Below, one piece after another: positions 1-6,669 of a DNA stretch of 7,150 nt. Location: the NCBI GenBank assembly GCA_030431165.1, contig JAUIJQ010000158.1, positions 1-7,150 on the forward strand. Reading direction: 5' to 3'. The translations under genes and the position numbers were made by a program. Numbering within the stretch: position 1 is the first letter of the stretch; each line of letters begins with the position of its first letter. The notes beneath the pieces are model-generated. The model was not told the origin of the DNA. It searched no databases and saw nothing but the letters and a program-made list of their open reading frames with translations. Source of the DNA: Rhodothermia bacterium (lineage in GTDB: Bacteria; Bacteroidota; Rhodothermia; Rhodothermales; JABDKH01).

Positions 1-107
1 CACAGCACATCTCCGTGAACGGTCAACACCTTTCGTCGGGTCGATACTTCGTTGCGGTCAAAGGTGATCGCGGTACGGTAACCAGGTCGCTGACGCACAT
101 CCGATAG
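1..107 (+). CDS. 3' end of a probable T9SS-secreted protein (C-terminal sorting domain tail), partial
   Basis: The plus-strand frame starting at base 3 is open from the window edge to a TAG at 105-107, about 34 codons. It contains the stretch SSGRYFVAVKGDRG followed by TRSLTHIR and the stop. This pattern (small residue-Ser-Gly-x-Tyr-Phe-Val, a polar turn, a strand with Thr-Arg, and a final short strand ending in Arg) is how type IX secretion type A sorting domains end in Bacteroidota and Rhodothermota. Such domains direct proteins through the T9SS to the cell surface or medium, where they are usually cleaved off. The body of the protein lies outside the window, so its function is unknown. The stop lies 8 bases before the end of the convergent lipoprotein gene. 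The call rests on a short motif and could be a chance open frame, although the match to the expected ending is good. Confidence 0.6.
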   Translation, partial: QHISVNGQHLSSGRYFVAVKGDRGTVTRSLTHIR

Positions 108-115
108 CGCGGTAC

Positions 116-616
116 CTAAAACACGGGAGTGACCTCAATTCCCTGGTGCCCAACCGTATCGAGGTAGTCCAGCCGATCAGTCTGCTCAGCCTGCGCGCTC
201 GACTGGCTACACGTAAGAAAGACGACAATGGGCCCAACGCCGAGGTTGTACGTCAGGTTGCCGGCTCCATCGTCGTCGACGTTTGCAAGGGTGAACTCGG
301 TGGCATACGTATCGTCTTTCTTCAGTACCCGGCCGGTATACCCCGTCGCACCGTCGACCTCTGCGAAGCTCGCCGTGTAGGTTGGGTGCCCGACTGAGTA
401 CTCCGGCCCGCCACATGCGAGTTGACTCCCGGTCTCAGTGATTGCAACCTGCTTCTGAAACGCGACGAAGAACGGGCCATCGCTGTCTTCAGAGGAGTCG
501 CAGCCGGCGAGTACAGCTACGGCAAGCAGCGCGATAGTGAGTGTTGACCGGAAGTGGTTCTTCGGGTTCAGACCCGAAACAAATGAACGGAAGACAAACG
601 TTCTTCGAATCGACAT
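116..616 (-). CDS. Putative lipoprotein of unknown function (single beta-sandwich-like domain)
   Basis: The product is 166 aa and belongs to no family I recognise. The N-terminus has a basic region (several Arg/Lys in residues 4-23), a hydrophobic core (about 26-36) and a lipobox LAGC with Cys39, so it is predicted to be processed by signal peptidase II and lipid-anchored. Cys39 is followed by DSSEDSDG, an acidic Ser/Asp linker often seen in Rhodothermales-type lipoproteins. The mature part is about 127 aa. It contains a segment around residues 84-100 (EVDGATGYTGRVLKK) that resembles the 'GATGY' strand of fibronectin type III-like repeats, and two further Cys (68 and 136) that could form a disulfide. 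I chose the ATG at 616. The frame is open up to another ATG at 736, but that would put 40 His/Arg-rich residues before the signal peptide. No clear ribosome binding site is visible. The gene is convergent with the T9SS tail and divergent from the sigma factor. Confidence 0.8.
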   Translation of the reverse strand: MSIRRTFVFRSFVSGLNPKNHFRSTLTIALLAVAVLAGCDSSEDSDGPFFVAFQKQVAITETGSQLACGGPEYSVGHPTYTASFAEVDGATGYTGRVLKKDDTYATEFTLANVDDDGAGNLTYNLGVGPIVVFLTCSQSSAQAEQTDRLDYLDTVGHQGIEVTPVF

Positions 617-638
617 GGTTGTAGCGTGCTGATGGTTT

Positions 639-662
639 GCGTGGCGTGACGCGTGGCGTGAT
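639..662. repeat. Two-copy 12-bp tandem repeat upstream of the lipoprotein gene
   Basis: GCGTGGCGTGAC (639-650) is followed directly by GCGTGGCGTGAT (651-662), identical at 11 of 12 positions. It lies 23-46 bases upstream of the lipoprotein start, where its 5' leader or promoter should be. It may be a replication-slippage duplication or a repeated protein-binding site; the sequence does not distinguish these. Confidence 0.6.
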
Positions 663-667
663 GCGGG

Positions 668-697
668 ACCGTTGGGCCGTTCACCCTGACCAACGGT
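668..697. promoter_or_regulatory. Perfect 8-bp inverted repeat in the divergent intergenic region
   Basis: ACCGTTGG (668-675) pairs perfectly with CCAACGGT (690-697) across a 14-base spacer. A smaller hairpin, AGGCG-CGA-CGCCT (704-716), follows immediately. Both lie between the divergently oriented lipoprotein and sigma-factor genes, with no coding explanation. A dimeric operator or an RNA hairpin in the lipoprotein leader are both possible. There is no U-tract, so it does not look like an intrinsic terminator. Confidence 0.4.
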
Positions 698-843
698 GGC
701 AAGAGGCGCGACGCCTGCAAGAACAAACGGGCGCACCTATTCCTAGTACCGCAGAACTACCCTGAAAAGGACCACACCGGTCACCGCATCCGCCGCAGAC
801 CATTTCCTATCTTCCGGATCCCCTGTAACGGCTTCTGTAACGC

Positions 844-1425
844 ATGCACGCAAGCGACGTAACGATACTCCTGGAGCGCGCCCGTAGTGGCGACGATGAT
901 GCATTCGGCGAGCTTGTTGGTCGGATCTACGGGGAGTTGCGTGTCATTGCCCGCGGTCAGCGACAGCGACTCGGCGCGGGAGCGACCATCAACACGACTG
1001 CGGTGGTACATGAGGCATACGCCAAGATGGCCGGCGCGATGGACCGAAGCGGTGGCGCGACATTCGCTGATCGCGGACACTTCTTTCGCGTCGCGGCGCG
1101 GGCGATGCGCGACGTGATTGTCGACTACGCCCGTGCACAATCCGCAGCAAAGCGCGGCGGACGACAGCGACCCGTTTCACTTTCTGACGACGTCGCAGGC
1201 ATGCAGCACGCCCCCGGGCTGGATCCGACCGTGGTACTCTCCGTGCATGACGGGCTGAGAAGTCTTGAACAGCTCGACCCCGAACTGGCGCGGGTTGCTG
1301 AGCTTCGCTACTTCGCCGGTTTGACGGCAGATGAGGCCGCTGAGGCGCTTGGCATTTCGCCGGCTACCGTCAAACGACGGTGGTCTGTTGCCCGTGCCTG
1401 GCTGTACAAACGACTGTCCACGTGA
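844..1425 (+). CDS. ECF-like RNA polymerase sigma factor, TIGR02999 type
   Basis: The 193-aa product is a small sigma-70 family factor with only regions 2 and 4, which recruits core RNA polymerase to a dedicated promoter set. Region 2 spans about residues 15-100 and carries landmarks of the TIGR02999 group: TTAVVHEAYAKM (51-62), GHFFRVAARAMRDVIVDYAR (78-97) and AAKRGGRQRPVSL. Region 4 spans about 133-190, with the helix-turn-helix LTADEAAEALGISPATVKRR at 160-179. The length is typical of the group. The ATG at 844 is preceded directly by an in-frame TAA (838-840), so it is the earliest possible start; no strong ribosome binding site is seen. The gene is intact and lies 89 bases before the Ser/Thr kinase start. 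Members of this group are commonly encoded beside such kinases, and phosphorylation has been proposed to control their activity. No anti-sigma gene is visible here. Confidence 0.93.
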   Translation: MHASDVTILLERARSGDDDAFGELVGRIYGELRVIARGQRQRLGAGATINTTAVVHEAYAKMAGAMDRSGGATFADRGHFFRVAARAMRDVIVDYARAQSAAKRGGRQRPVSLSDDVAGMQHAPGLDPTVVLSVHDGLRSLEQLDPELARVAELRYFAGLTADEAAEALGISPATVKRRWSVARAWLYKRLST

Positions 1426-1514
1426 TACGACGGTAACCGAAACAACGGTATTTGAGTATCGACGCTCGGTACCTGGATATCGACGGAATCCCAACGCACC
1501 TGCCAACAGATTCG

Positions 1515-2555
1515 ATGGCCGACGGTCACGACATACCTGATGCAACAGGAAGAGCAGACTGGGGCCGGGTTGCGGAGATTGTCGCGGAAGCGCTGGAGTT
1601 GGATGCAGCCGACCGACGCCGTTTTGTCGACGAACGTTGCCTCAACGACGGCGGCGAAATCGACAGCGACCTCGTGCGTGAGGTTACCGGTCTGATTGAG
1701 GCATCTGAGGCGGCAGACAGATCCGACGCGCTGCGTCCGCCGGTGGGTGGTCTCGCTGCCGCCGTGGCGAGCGCTGAGTCACTGCAGGCGGTGTCCCTTC
1801 CCGAACGGATCGGTGTCTGGAAGCCCATAAGACGCCTGGGAGCCGGTGGCATGGGCGTGGTTTACGAAGCGCTGCGCGACGACGACACGTTCGAACAGCG
1901 AGCAGCCGTCAAGCATGTCCACCCGGGTTTTGTCTTTGATTTCGAGAGGCACTTTCTGCGCGAACGCGCAGTACTTGCGGCACTCAAACATCCCGGTATC
2001 GCCCGACTGCTGGACGGCGGCAGGACGTCTGACGGTACGCCGTGGCTTGCCATGGAACTCGTTGAGGGTAAGACGCTGACGGCGTTTGCGGAGCAACACA
2101 AACTCGGCACGGATGAACGCGTCGCACTCTTCTTGCAGGCCTGCGAAGCGGTTGCCTACGCGCACCAGAATCTCGTCGTTCACCGAGACCTGAAGCCTGC
2201 CCACGTACTTGTGGAAGGCGACCCTTCCAGCTCGCAGATCAAGCTGCTGGATTTCGGGATCGCGAAACTCGTAAGCAACGACACCGATGCGGCCATGACG
2301 TCGACCGTGCGTGGCCCGTTGACGGCAGCGTATGCCGCACCAGAACAGGTGTTGGGGCAACCTGTGACAACCGCGACCGATGTCTACTCGCTCGGGCTTG
2401 TCCTGTACGAACTGCTTGCCGGTCGCCGGGCATATGATGTCTCGAACCTCACGGCTGCGCAAGCGGCAAGTTGCGGGCGACCTCGATACGATCGTGATGA
2501 AGGCGATCGCCAAAGATCCCACCCGCCGCTATGCAACGGCAGCGGCGCTGGGTGA
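1515..2555 (+). CDS. Ser/Thr protein kinase, N-terminal part with a truncated catalytic domain
   Basis: The frame encodes 346 aa from the ATG at 1515. Residues about 14-70 match the helical N-terminal region usual for sigma-linked kinases (DWGRVAEIVAEALELDAADR). The Hanks-type kinase domain starts near 100. It has a glycine loop GAGGMG (109-114), VAIK-type Lys133, a helix-C Glu near 150, HRDLKP (223-228; catalytic Asp225), DFG (246-248), APE (275-277) and TDVYSLG with helix-F Asp289. The Asn normally found two residues after HRDLKP is His230 (codon at 2202-2204). Homology ends at about residue 317 (YDVSNLTAAQ). The last 30 or so residues (SCGRPRYDRD and on) are out-of-frame translation, so the end of the C-lobe is missing. 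A TTG at 1452 would extend the frame by 21 residues but adds no recognisable family sequence. The rest of the gene continues in the frame of 2380-3750. If made, this fragment would be soluble and probably unstable. Confidence 0.85.
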   Translation: MADGHDIPDATGRADWGRVAEIVAEALELDAADRRRFVDERCLNDGGEIDSDLVREVTGLIEASEAADRSDALRPPVGGLAAAVASAESLQAVSLPERIGVWKPIRRLGAGGMGVVYEALRDDDTFEQRAAVKHVHPGFVFDFERHFLRERAVLAALKHPGIARLLDGGRTSDGTPWLAMELVEGKTLTAFAEQHKLGTDERVALFLQACEAVAYAHQNLVVHRDLKPAHVLVEGDPSSSQIKLLDFGIAKLVSNDTDAAMTSTVRGPLTAAYAAPEQVLGQPVTTATDVYSLGLVLYELLAGRRAYDVSNLTAAQAASCGRPRYDRDEGDRQRSHPPLCNGSGAG

Positions 2556-3750
2556 CGACCTGCGCAGGTATCTGACCGATCACCCGATTGAGGCGCGACC
2601 CGACAGCGCCGGTTACCTGGTACGGAAGTTTGTATCCCGAAACCGGGTAAGTGTTACGGCGTCGATCCTCGCACTTGCAGTGGTTGCGATCCTGATATCC
2701 GCGTTTACCGCCGGTCTGGCAAAGGAACGCAACCGGGCGCGCGTCGCCGCGCAGGCGGCGACGGCAAGCGCTGAACGTGCAGAGGCAATATCCGGATTTC
2801 TCGAGCGCATCCTGCGTGCGCCGAACGACCGGTGGTATGTAGACGGCGAAGCAAAAGGGCCTGACGCCCCCATCACCGCTGTACTCACAGAGGCCGCAGC
2901 CCGAATCGACGAGGACTTTTCCGACCGGCCCGATATCCGTGCGGATCTGCACCACATACTTGGCGACACCTACATGTCTCTCGGTCTGCCAACCGAATCG
3001 AGAACGCATCATCTGGCGACGCTTTCGCTTCGCAGGGAAATCTTTGATCCGCCCCATCCAGAGCTGGCTGAGGCACTGTACTACGCCTCGCTCGTGCAGG
3101 ATGATTTGCCCTCGTTCATTCGGACACTCCGCGAAGCCGTGGACATGCAGATCGTAGTGAATGAGGGCAACAACTTCCCGTTTATGGTGCAGTCACTTGT
3201 ACCGTGGGAACTCGACCTTGGCAACTTCGCCCGTGCCGACACCCTCACGCGACTTGCTTACGAATTTGCGGATACACACTTCGGTCGGGATGCAACGTCA
3301 GCGACATACCGGCTTCCGGCAATGGGTTACCTGGCCGCGCAGCGCGCGCAGACACTGGGTGCCCTCAACCGACACGCGGAAGCAAATGCATGGATCACTC
3401 GCGGGGACTCGCTGCTGGCGGTGATGGACGCGGGAGAGTCAGTCGTGCCAACGTGGGTGTTGATCAGACAATCGGAAGCAATGGTGATGCTGGGTGACGA
3501 CGACTACGCGGAGGGGCTGCGGCGCATCAGGGCATTGCTCGACGGACGGCTTGGGGACCTCGGGCAATCTCCGATTCTACAGTCCCGCGATGCGGCGCTA
3601 AACCCCTACATCCGTGAACGGCTGGCGGACGTGCTGGTATCAGCATTGGAGGATCAGGAGGGCGCATCTATCCCTGACGCATTCGCAGAAATGGCGACTG
3701 CCAACAGGAACCGTGTAGCCACGCTCCGGGCTGCGCTACGTGCTGACTGA
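2380..3750 (+). CDS. Ser/Thr protein kinase, C-terminal part: end of kinase domain, membrane helix, TPR-like region
   Basis: This frame encodes 456 aa counted from the ATG at 2380, but family-like sequence only begins at about 2455 (LRKRQVAGDLDTIVMKAI). ATGs at 2434 and 2437 are alternative starts. Residues 33-65 (GDLDTIVMKAIAKDPTRRYA, then DDLRRYL) are the last kinase subdomain, with its conserved Arg. PIEARPD and VRKFVSRNR lead into one hydrophobic membrane helix (about 90-113). An Ala/Glu/Arg-rich segment and AERAEAISGFLERIL (131-145) follow. The remainder is helical; residues 186-220 (DIRADLHHILGDTYMSLGLP) look like a TPR unit, with more degenerate repeats behind. In this family the kinase is cytoplasmic and the TPR region lies across the membrane, serving as a sensor or interaction surface. 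There is no stop-start arrangement suggesting independent translation, so this is best read as the displaced second half of the 1515 gene. It ends 69 bases before the ABC gene. Confidence 0.75.
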   Translation: MSTRSGLSCTNCLPVAGHMMSRTSRLRKRQVAGDLDTIVMKAIAKDPTRRYATAAALGDDLRRYLTDHPIEARPDSAGYLVRKFVSRNRVSVTASILALAVVAILISAFTAGLAKERNRARVAAQAATASAERAEAISGFLERILRAPNDRWYVDGEAKGPDAPITAVLTEAAARIDEDFSDRPDIRADLHHILGDTYMSLGLPTESRTHHLATLSLRREIFDPPHPELAEALYYASLVQDDLPSFIRTLREAVDMQIVVNEGNNFPFMVQSLVPWELDLGNFARADTLTRLAYEFADTHFGRDATSATYRLPAMGYLAAQRAQTLGALNRHAEANAWITRGDSLLAVMDAGESVVPTWVLIRQSEAMVMLGDDDYAEGLRRIRALLDGRLGDLGQSPILQSRDAALNPYIRERLADVLVSALEDQEGASIPDAFAEMATANRNRVATLRAALRAD

Positions 3751-3781
3751 CAAGGGCTGCTGGTCTCCAACGGTCTCCCTC

Positions 3782-3801
3782 CCACGAAACCAATTCCGTG
3801 G
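3782..3801. promoter_or_regulatory. Weak inverted repeat before the ABC exporter gene
   Basis: CCACG (3782-3786) and CGTGG (3797-3801) can pair across 10 bases in the short gap between the kinase locus and the ABC gene. Just upstream is a direct repeat GGTCTCC at 3762-3768 and 3772-3778, spaced 10 bases. There is no U-tract. It could be a regulatory hairpin or chance. Confidence 0.2.
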
Positions 3802-3819
3802 CCGGGAGTGAGCCGCCTC

Positions 3820-5772
3820 ATGGCAGTATTCTCAGGCTCTAATACAAATGGCAATCCGGCCGCTGGAGGTCGACATGGCGGACGCAGTGGCCGCAGTGGC
3901 CGCAGTGGCGGTCATAACGCTGCACGCGGCGCAGCCGCTGATCTCTCCCTGCAGGACCGCTTCAAGGCGCTACGCAACCTGCCGCCGCTCTTTCGTCTCG
4001 TATGGACGATAAGTCCGTGGATGACCGTCGCCAACGTCACCCTCCGCATCGTTAAATCGGTTCTGCCGGTTGCAATGCTCTACGTCGGCAAGTTGATAAT
4101 TGACAAGGTCATCCTCGTCGCCGGCGGTGGGCACGACTTCGCTACGATGCGCGACTGGCTCAACAGCGGCGTGCTCAACCACTTGTGGCTCCTGCTCGGC
4201 GTTGAGTTTGCACTGGCGATTCTGTCTGACGCGATTGGCCGTGGAACGGCGCTGATCGATTCACTCCTCGGTGACCTGTTCACAAACGAGACGAGCGTGC
4301 GTCTCATCGCACACGCAGCCACACTCGATCTCGCGCACTTCGAAGACGCGGATTTTTACGACCAACTCGAACGCGCCCGCCGCCAAACGACGGGCCGAAT
4401 GATCCTTGTCACGCAGGTCCTCACCCAGGCACAAAACATCATCACGATCACGTCCTTTGCCGTCGGACTTGTCATCTATGCACCCTGGCTGATCCTCCTG
4501 CTCGCCCTTGCACTCGTCCCTGCGTTTCTCGGCGAGGCGCACTTCAACGCGCAAAGCTATTCACTGAACTACTCGTGGACGCCGGAGCGCCGCGAACTCG
4601 ACTACCTCCGGATGATTGGCGCAAGCGACGCAACGGCCAAAGAAGTCAAGATCTTCGGACTGAACGACTTTATTACACGGCGCTACAAGGAACTCGCTGA
4701 TGCGTTCTATGCCGCCAACCGAAAGCTCGCGATCAGGCGCGCGAGTTGGGGTGGCGTACTCGCCGCCGTTGGGTCAGCGGGCTACTACGGCGCGTACGTT
4801 ATCATCGTTTACCGTACCGCGCGAGGCGAGTTCACGGTAGGCGACCTGACCTTTCTGGCCGGGTCGTTCAGCAGACTGCGCGGGCTACTGGCGGGGCTCC
4901 TCACCAGCTTCTCCACAGTCGCCGGGCAAGCGCTCTACCTGGAAGATCTGTTCTCTTTTCTCGAGATAAAGCCGACCGTAGCCTCGCCTGAAACCCCTCG
5001 CGCATTTCCGACGACAATAGCTTCCGGATTTGTATTCGAGAATGTCGGATTCCGGTATCCCGGCACTGATCGCTGGGTACTCCGTGACCTGTCGTTCACG
5101 TTGCAGGCCGGCGAGGCGCTTGCGCTTGTTGGTGAAAACGGAGCCGGAAAGACCACGCTGGTCAAGCTGCTTGCACGACTGTACGACCCTAGCGAAGGCC
5201 GGATACTCCTCGACGGCCACGACCTGCGGGAGTACGCACTCGACGACGTTCGAGCAAACATCGGAGTGATCTTCCAGGACTTTGTGCGGTACCACTTTAC
5301 AGCATCCGACAATATCGCGGTCGGCCGGATCGAAGAGCGCCTCGACAGACGCCGTATCGAAGATGCCGCTGAGCGAAGCCTTGCTGACACGGTGATTGAC
5401 AAGCTGCCAAACGGCTATGAACAGGTCGTTGGTCGGCGCTTTCGAGAAGGTGTAGAGCTTTCCGGTGGGGAGTGGCAGAAGATCGCGCTTGGGCGTGCGT
5501 ACATGCGTGACGCACAGTTGCTGATACTCGACGAACCAACCGCCGCGCTTGACGCCCGGGCCGAGTACGAGGTGTTCCAGCGGTTCAAAGACCTCACCGC
5601 CGGAAAGACTGCTGTACTTATCTCACACCGATTCTCCACCGTGCGCATGGCAGACCGAATCCTGGTCCTTGGCGACGGTCGACTGGAAGAGATCGGCACC
5701 CACGACGAGTTGGTTGCGGCTCAGGGCAAGTACGCCGAGCTGTTCGAACTTCAGGCAGCCGGATATCGGTGA
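3820..5772 (+). CDS. ABC exporter, fused permease and ATPase (half-transporter)
   Basis: The product is 650 aa from the ATG at 3820, the usual size for a type IV half-exporter that works as a dimer in the inner membrane. A GTG at 3808 is also possible, but the GGGAG at 3804-3808 is better placed for the ATG. Residues 6-40 are a Gly/Arg/Ser-rich tail, and the membrane domain spans about 60-370. The ATPase domain (about 405-645) is complete: Walker A GENGAGKTT (438-446), Q-loop Gln486, signature LSGGE (547-551), Walker B LLILDEP (567-573; catalytic Glu572) and H-loop His603. The Q-loop context FQDFVRYHFTASDNI resembles lantibiotic/peptide exporters of the NisT type, hinting at a peptide or lipophilic substrate. 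No peptidase C39 domain and no precursor-peptide gene are seen, so the substrate is unknown. Only 69 bases separate it from the kinase stop, so co-transcription is plausible. Confidence 0.93.
   Translation: MAVFSGSNTNGNPAAGGRHGGRSGRSGRSGGHNAARGAAADLSLQDRFKALRNLPPLFRLVWTISPWMTVANVTLRIVKSVLPVAMLYVGKLIIDKVILVAGGGHDFATMRDWLNSGVLNHLWLLLGVEFALAILSDAIGRGTALIDSLLGDLFTNETSVRLIAHAATLDLAHFEDADFYDQLERARRQTTGRMILVTQVLTQAQNIITITSFAVGLVIYAPWLILLLALALVPAFLGEAHFNAQSYSLNYSWTPERRELDYLRMIGASDATAKEVKIFGLNDFITRRYKELADAFYAANRKLAIRRASWGGVLAAVGSAGYYGAYVIIVYRTARGEFTVGDLTFLAGSFSRLRGLLAGLLTSFSTVAGQALYLEDLFSFLEIKPTVASPETPRAFPTTIASGFVFENVGFRYPGTDRWVLRDLSFTLQAGEALALVGENGAGKTTLVKLLARLYDPSEGRILLDGHDLREYALDDVRANIGVIFQDFVRYHFTASDNIAVGRIEERLDRRRIEDAAERSLADTVIDKLPNGYEQVVGRRFREGVELSGGEWQKIALGRAYMRDAQLLILDEPTAALDARAEYEVFQRFKDLTAGKTAVLISHRFSTVRMADRILVLGDGRLEEIGTHDELVAAQGKYAELFELQAAGYR
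3883..3909 (+). repeat. Three tandem 9-bp repeats encoding Arg-Ser-Gly
   Basis: CGCAGTGGC occurs three times head to tail (3883-3891, 3892-3900, 3901-3909). It encodes RSG-RSG-RSG in the N-terminal tail of the ABC exporter. The unit is a multiple of three, so copy-number change by slippage would keep the frame and only alter tail length. Confidence 0.85.
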
Positions 5773-5828
5773 CATCCCTTTGACGGATGCGTCGAACAAC
5801 GTGAGTTCAAAGTAGATCTCCGAGGCGC

Positions 5829-6569
5829 CTACAAAGAAAGAGCCCCACCTTCCAGCGCCAGCGCCTTCTTGAACAGAATGTTGTTCTCGAGATGTACGTG
5901 ACGATGTAGATCGTCCTCAAATTCCTCCAACTTCGCGAAGGCAACACGATAGGTTGCACATGCGTGCTCGGGCGGCGTGTAGTTGTTGCTCAATAACCGA
6001 ATCTGGTGCATCAGCGAACCAACGCGTTCGTGTTCATCCTCCATCATGCGGATCGGATGCTCGACGCTTCCGAATGGTATCGACCGAACCGCATCTCCGA
6101 CGGCACCGTCCCCATCAAGTCGCTTGATGTACGGAAACAAAACGCGCTCTTCTTTGTCCATGTGCAGACTCATCTCGTCCGCAATCTGTTCGAACAACGA
6201 AGCAATTTCTACGAGCGCTGGTTCGTGGTGACCGTGTACTCGTGCGACCTTGGTTGTGAACTCACGCAGAAGGGGCAGGCTCTCGCGAACATATCCGTGA
6301 TGCTCGTTGACAATGAAATCCGCAAGGAAGCCTGCCGACCACGAGTCCGGACGCACGTTGCTTGACGCCTTGCCGCGGACTGCCTGCTCCAGTGCGTTGA
6401 CAAGATCGTCTACGGGCAGGTCCTTCTTGGCGCAGACCCGCTCCAACGTCGCTCCTCCACCGCAACAGAAGTCAATCCCGTGACGCTTGAATACGGTTGC
6501 CGTGCGGTAGTCCTCTGCCACCAGCTCACCAACCGTTCGCTGTAGCATGTTGGTTGTCGTTGCGTTCAT
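5829..6569 (-). CDS. scdA: Iron-sulfur cluster repair di-iron protein (RIC/ScdA/YtfE family)
   Basis: The 246-aa cytoplasmic protein matches the family that helps restore Fe-S clusters damaged by NO or oxidants. The N-terminal ScdA_N domain (about 9-65) contains the hallmark HGIDFCCGGG with Cys35-Cys36. The hemerythrin-like domain (about 80-235) has a full set of likely di-iron ligands: NEHH (His90), SLHMDKEE (His136, Glu140), MEDEH (His180) and HRHVHLENN (His224, Glu228). The 4-residue His/Glu spacings equal those of the E. coli YtfE ligands. Length is normal. I chose the ATG at 6569; the frame is open to 6701, but that extension is low-complexity and the domain begins right after the ATG at 6569. 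GGACGAG just upstream is at best a weak ribosome binding site. It converges on the ABC gene with a 56-base gap and diverges from another hemerythrin-like gene. Confidence 0.93.
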   Translation of the reverse strand: MNATTTNMLQRTVGELVAEDYRTATVFKRHGIDFCCGGGATLERVCAKKDLPVDDLVNALEQAVRGKASSNVRPDSWSAGFLADFIVNEHHGYVRESLPLLREFTTKVARVHGHHEPALVEIASLFEQIADEMSLHMDKEERVLFPYIKRLDGDGAVGDAVRSIPFGSVEHPIRMMEDEHERVGSLMHQIRLLSNNYTPPEHACATYRVAFAKLEEFEDDLHRHVHLENNILFKKALALEGGALSL

Positions 6570-6605
6570 GCTCGTCCGTCCATATTGATTGTGTCCATTT
6601 CGGAT

Positions 6606-6626
6606 GCCGGCCACTTTGCTGCCGGC
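6606..6626. repeat. Short GC-rich inverted repeat in the RIC leader region
   Basis: GCCGGC occurs at 6606-6611 and 6621-6626, separated by 9 bases. It can form a 6-bp GC stem about 37-57 bases upstream of the RIC start. If the RIC transcript begins in the AT-rich core, this stem lies in its 5' leader. Confidence 0.3.
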
Positions 6627-6650
6627 TGGTTGCCACGATCCTGCATACCT

Positions 6651-6669
6651 GCCGCACGTCAGCCGCACG
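6651..6669. repeat. Direct repeat of GCCGCACG spaced 11 bases
   Basis: GCCGCACG occurs at 6651-6658 and 6662-6669, with start points 11 bases apart, about one helical turn, so both copies face the same side of the DNA. It lies between the AT-rich core and the RIC gene and may be a tandem regulator site. Confidence 0.35.

Larger units (their letters stand above)
1515..3750 (+). pseudogene. Receptor-type Ser/Thr kinase gene split by an out-of-frame internal deletion near 2452-2465
   Basis: The two open frames 1515-2555 and 2380-3750 together carry the parts of one kinase-membrane helix-TPR protein, in order and on the same strand, with the downstream half shifted by one base. The break is not just a frame change. 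In relatives about 35-40 residues separate the segment matching YDVSNLTAAQ from the one matching LRKRQVAGDLDTIV; here they abut. The bases CGGCTGCGCAAG (2452-2463) fit the conserved protein in both frames, TAAQ in the upstream frame and RLRK in the downstream one. That is what a deletion between two short direct repeats would leave. The lost length must be 3n+2 bases, likely a little over 100. The family spacing is from my knowledge of such kinases, not from an alignment. An assembly or read error remains possible. Confidence 0.7.

Noticed and set aside
617..736. Upstream ATG extension of the lipoprotein
   Set aside because: It would place 40 His/Arg-rich residues, partly from the 12-bp tandem repeat, before a normal lipoprotein signal peptide.
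1452..1514. TTG start at 1452 for the kinase
   Set aside because: It adds 21 residues without family similarity; the ATG at 1515 gives the usual short lead before the helical N-terminal region.
2451..2466. Programmed ribosomal frameshift joining the two kinase frames
   Set aside because: There is no slippery heptamer or obvious stimulatory structure, and the conserved linker is missing as well as the frame changed, which a frameshift alone does not explain.
1779..2522. Long minus-strand open frame opposite the kinase
   Set aside because: It has no recognisable domain and lies entirely antisense to clear kinase motifs; GC-rich coding DNA commonly gives such shadow frames.
5773..5789. CATCC/GGATG hairpin after the ABC gene as terminator
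   Set aside because: The stem is only 5 bp with a 7-base loop, and no U-tract follows on either strand.
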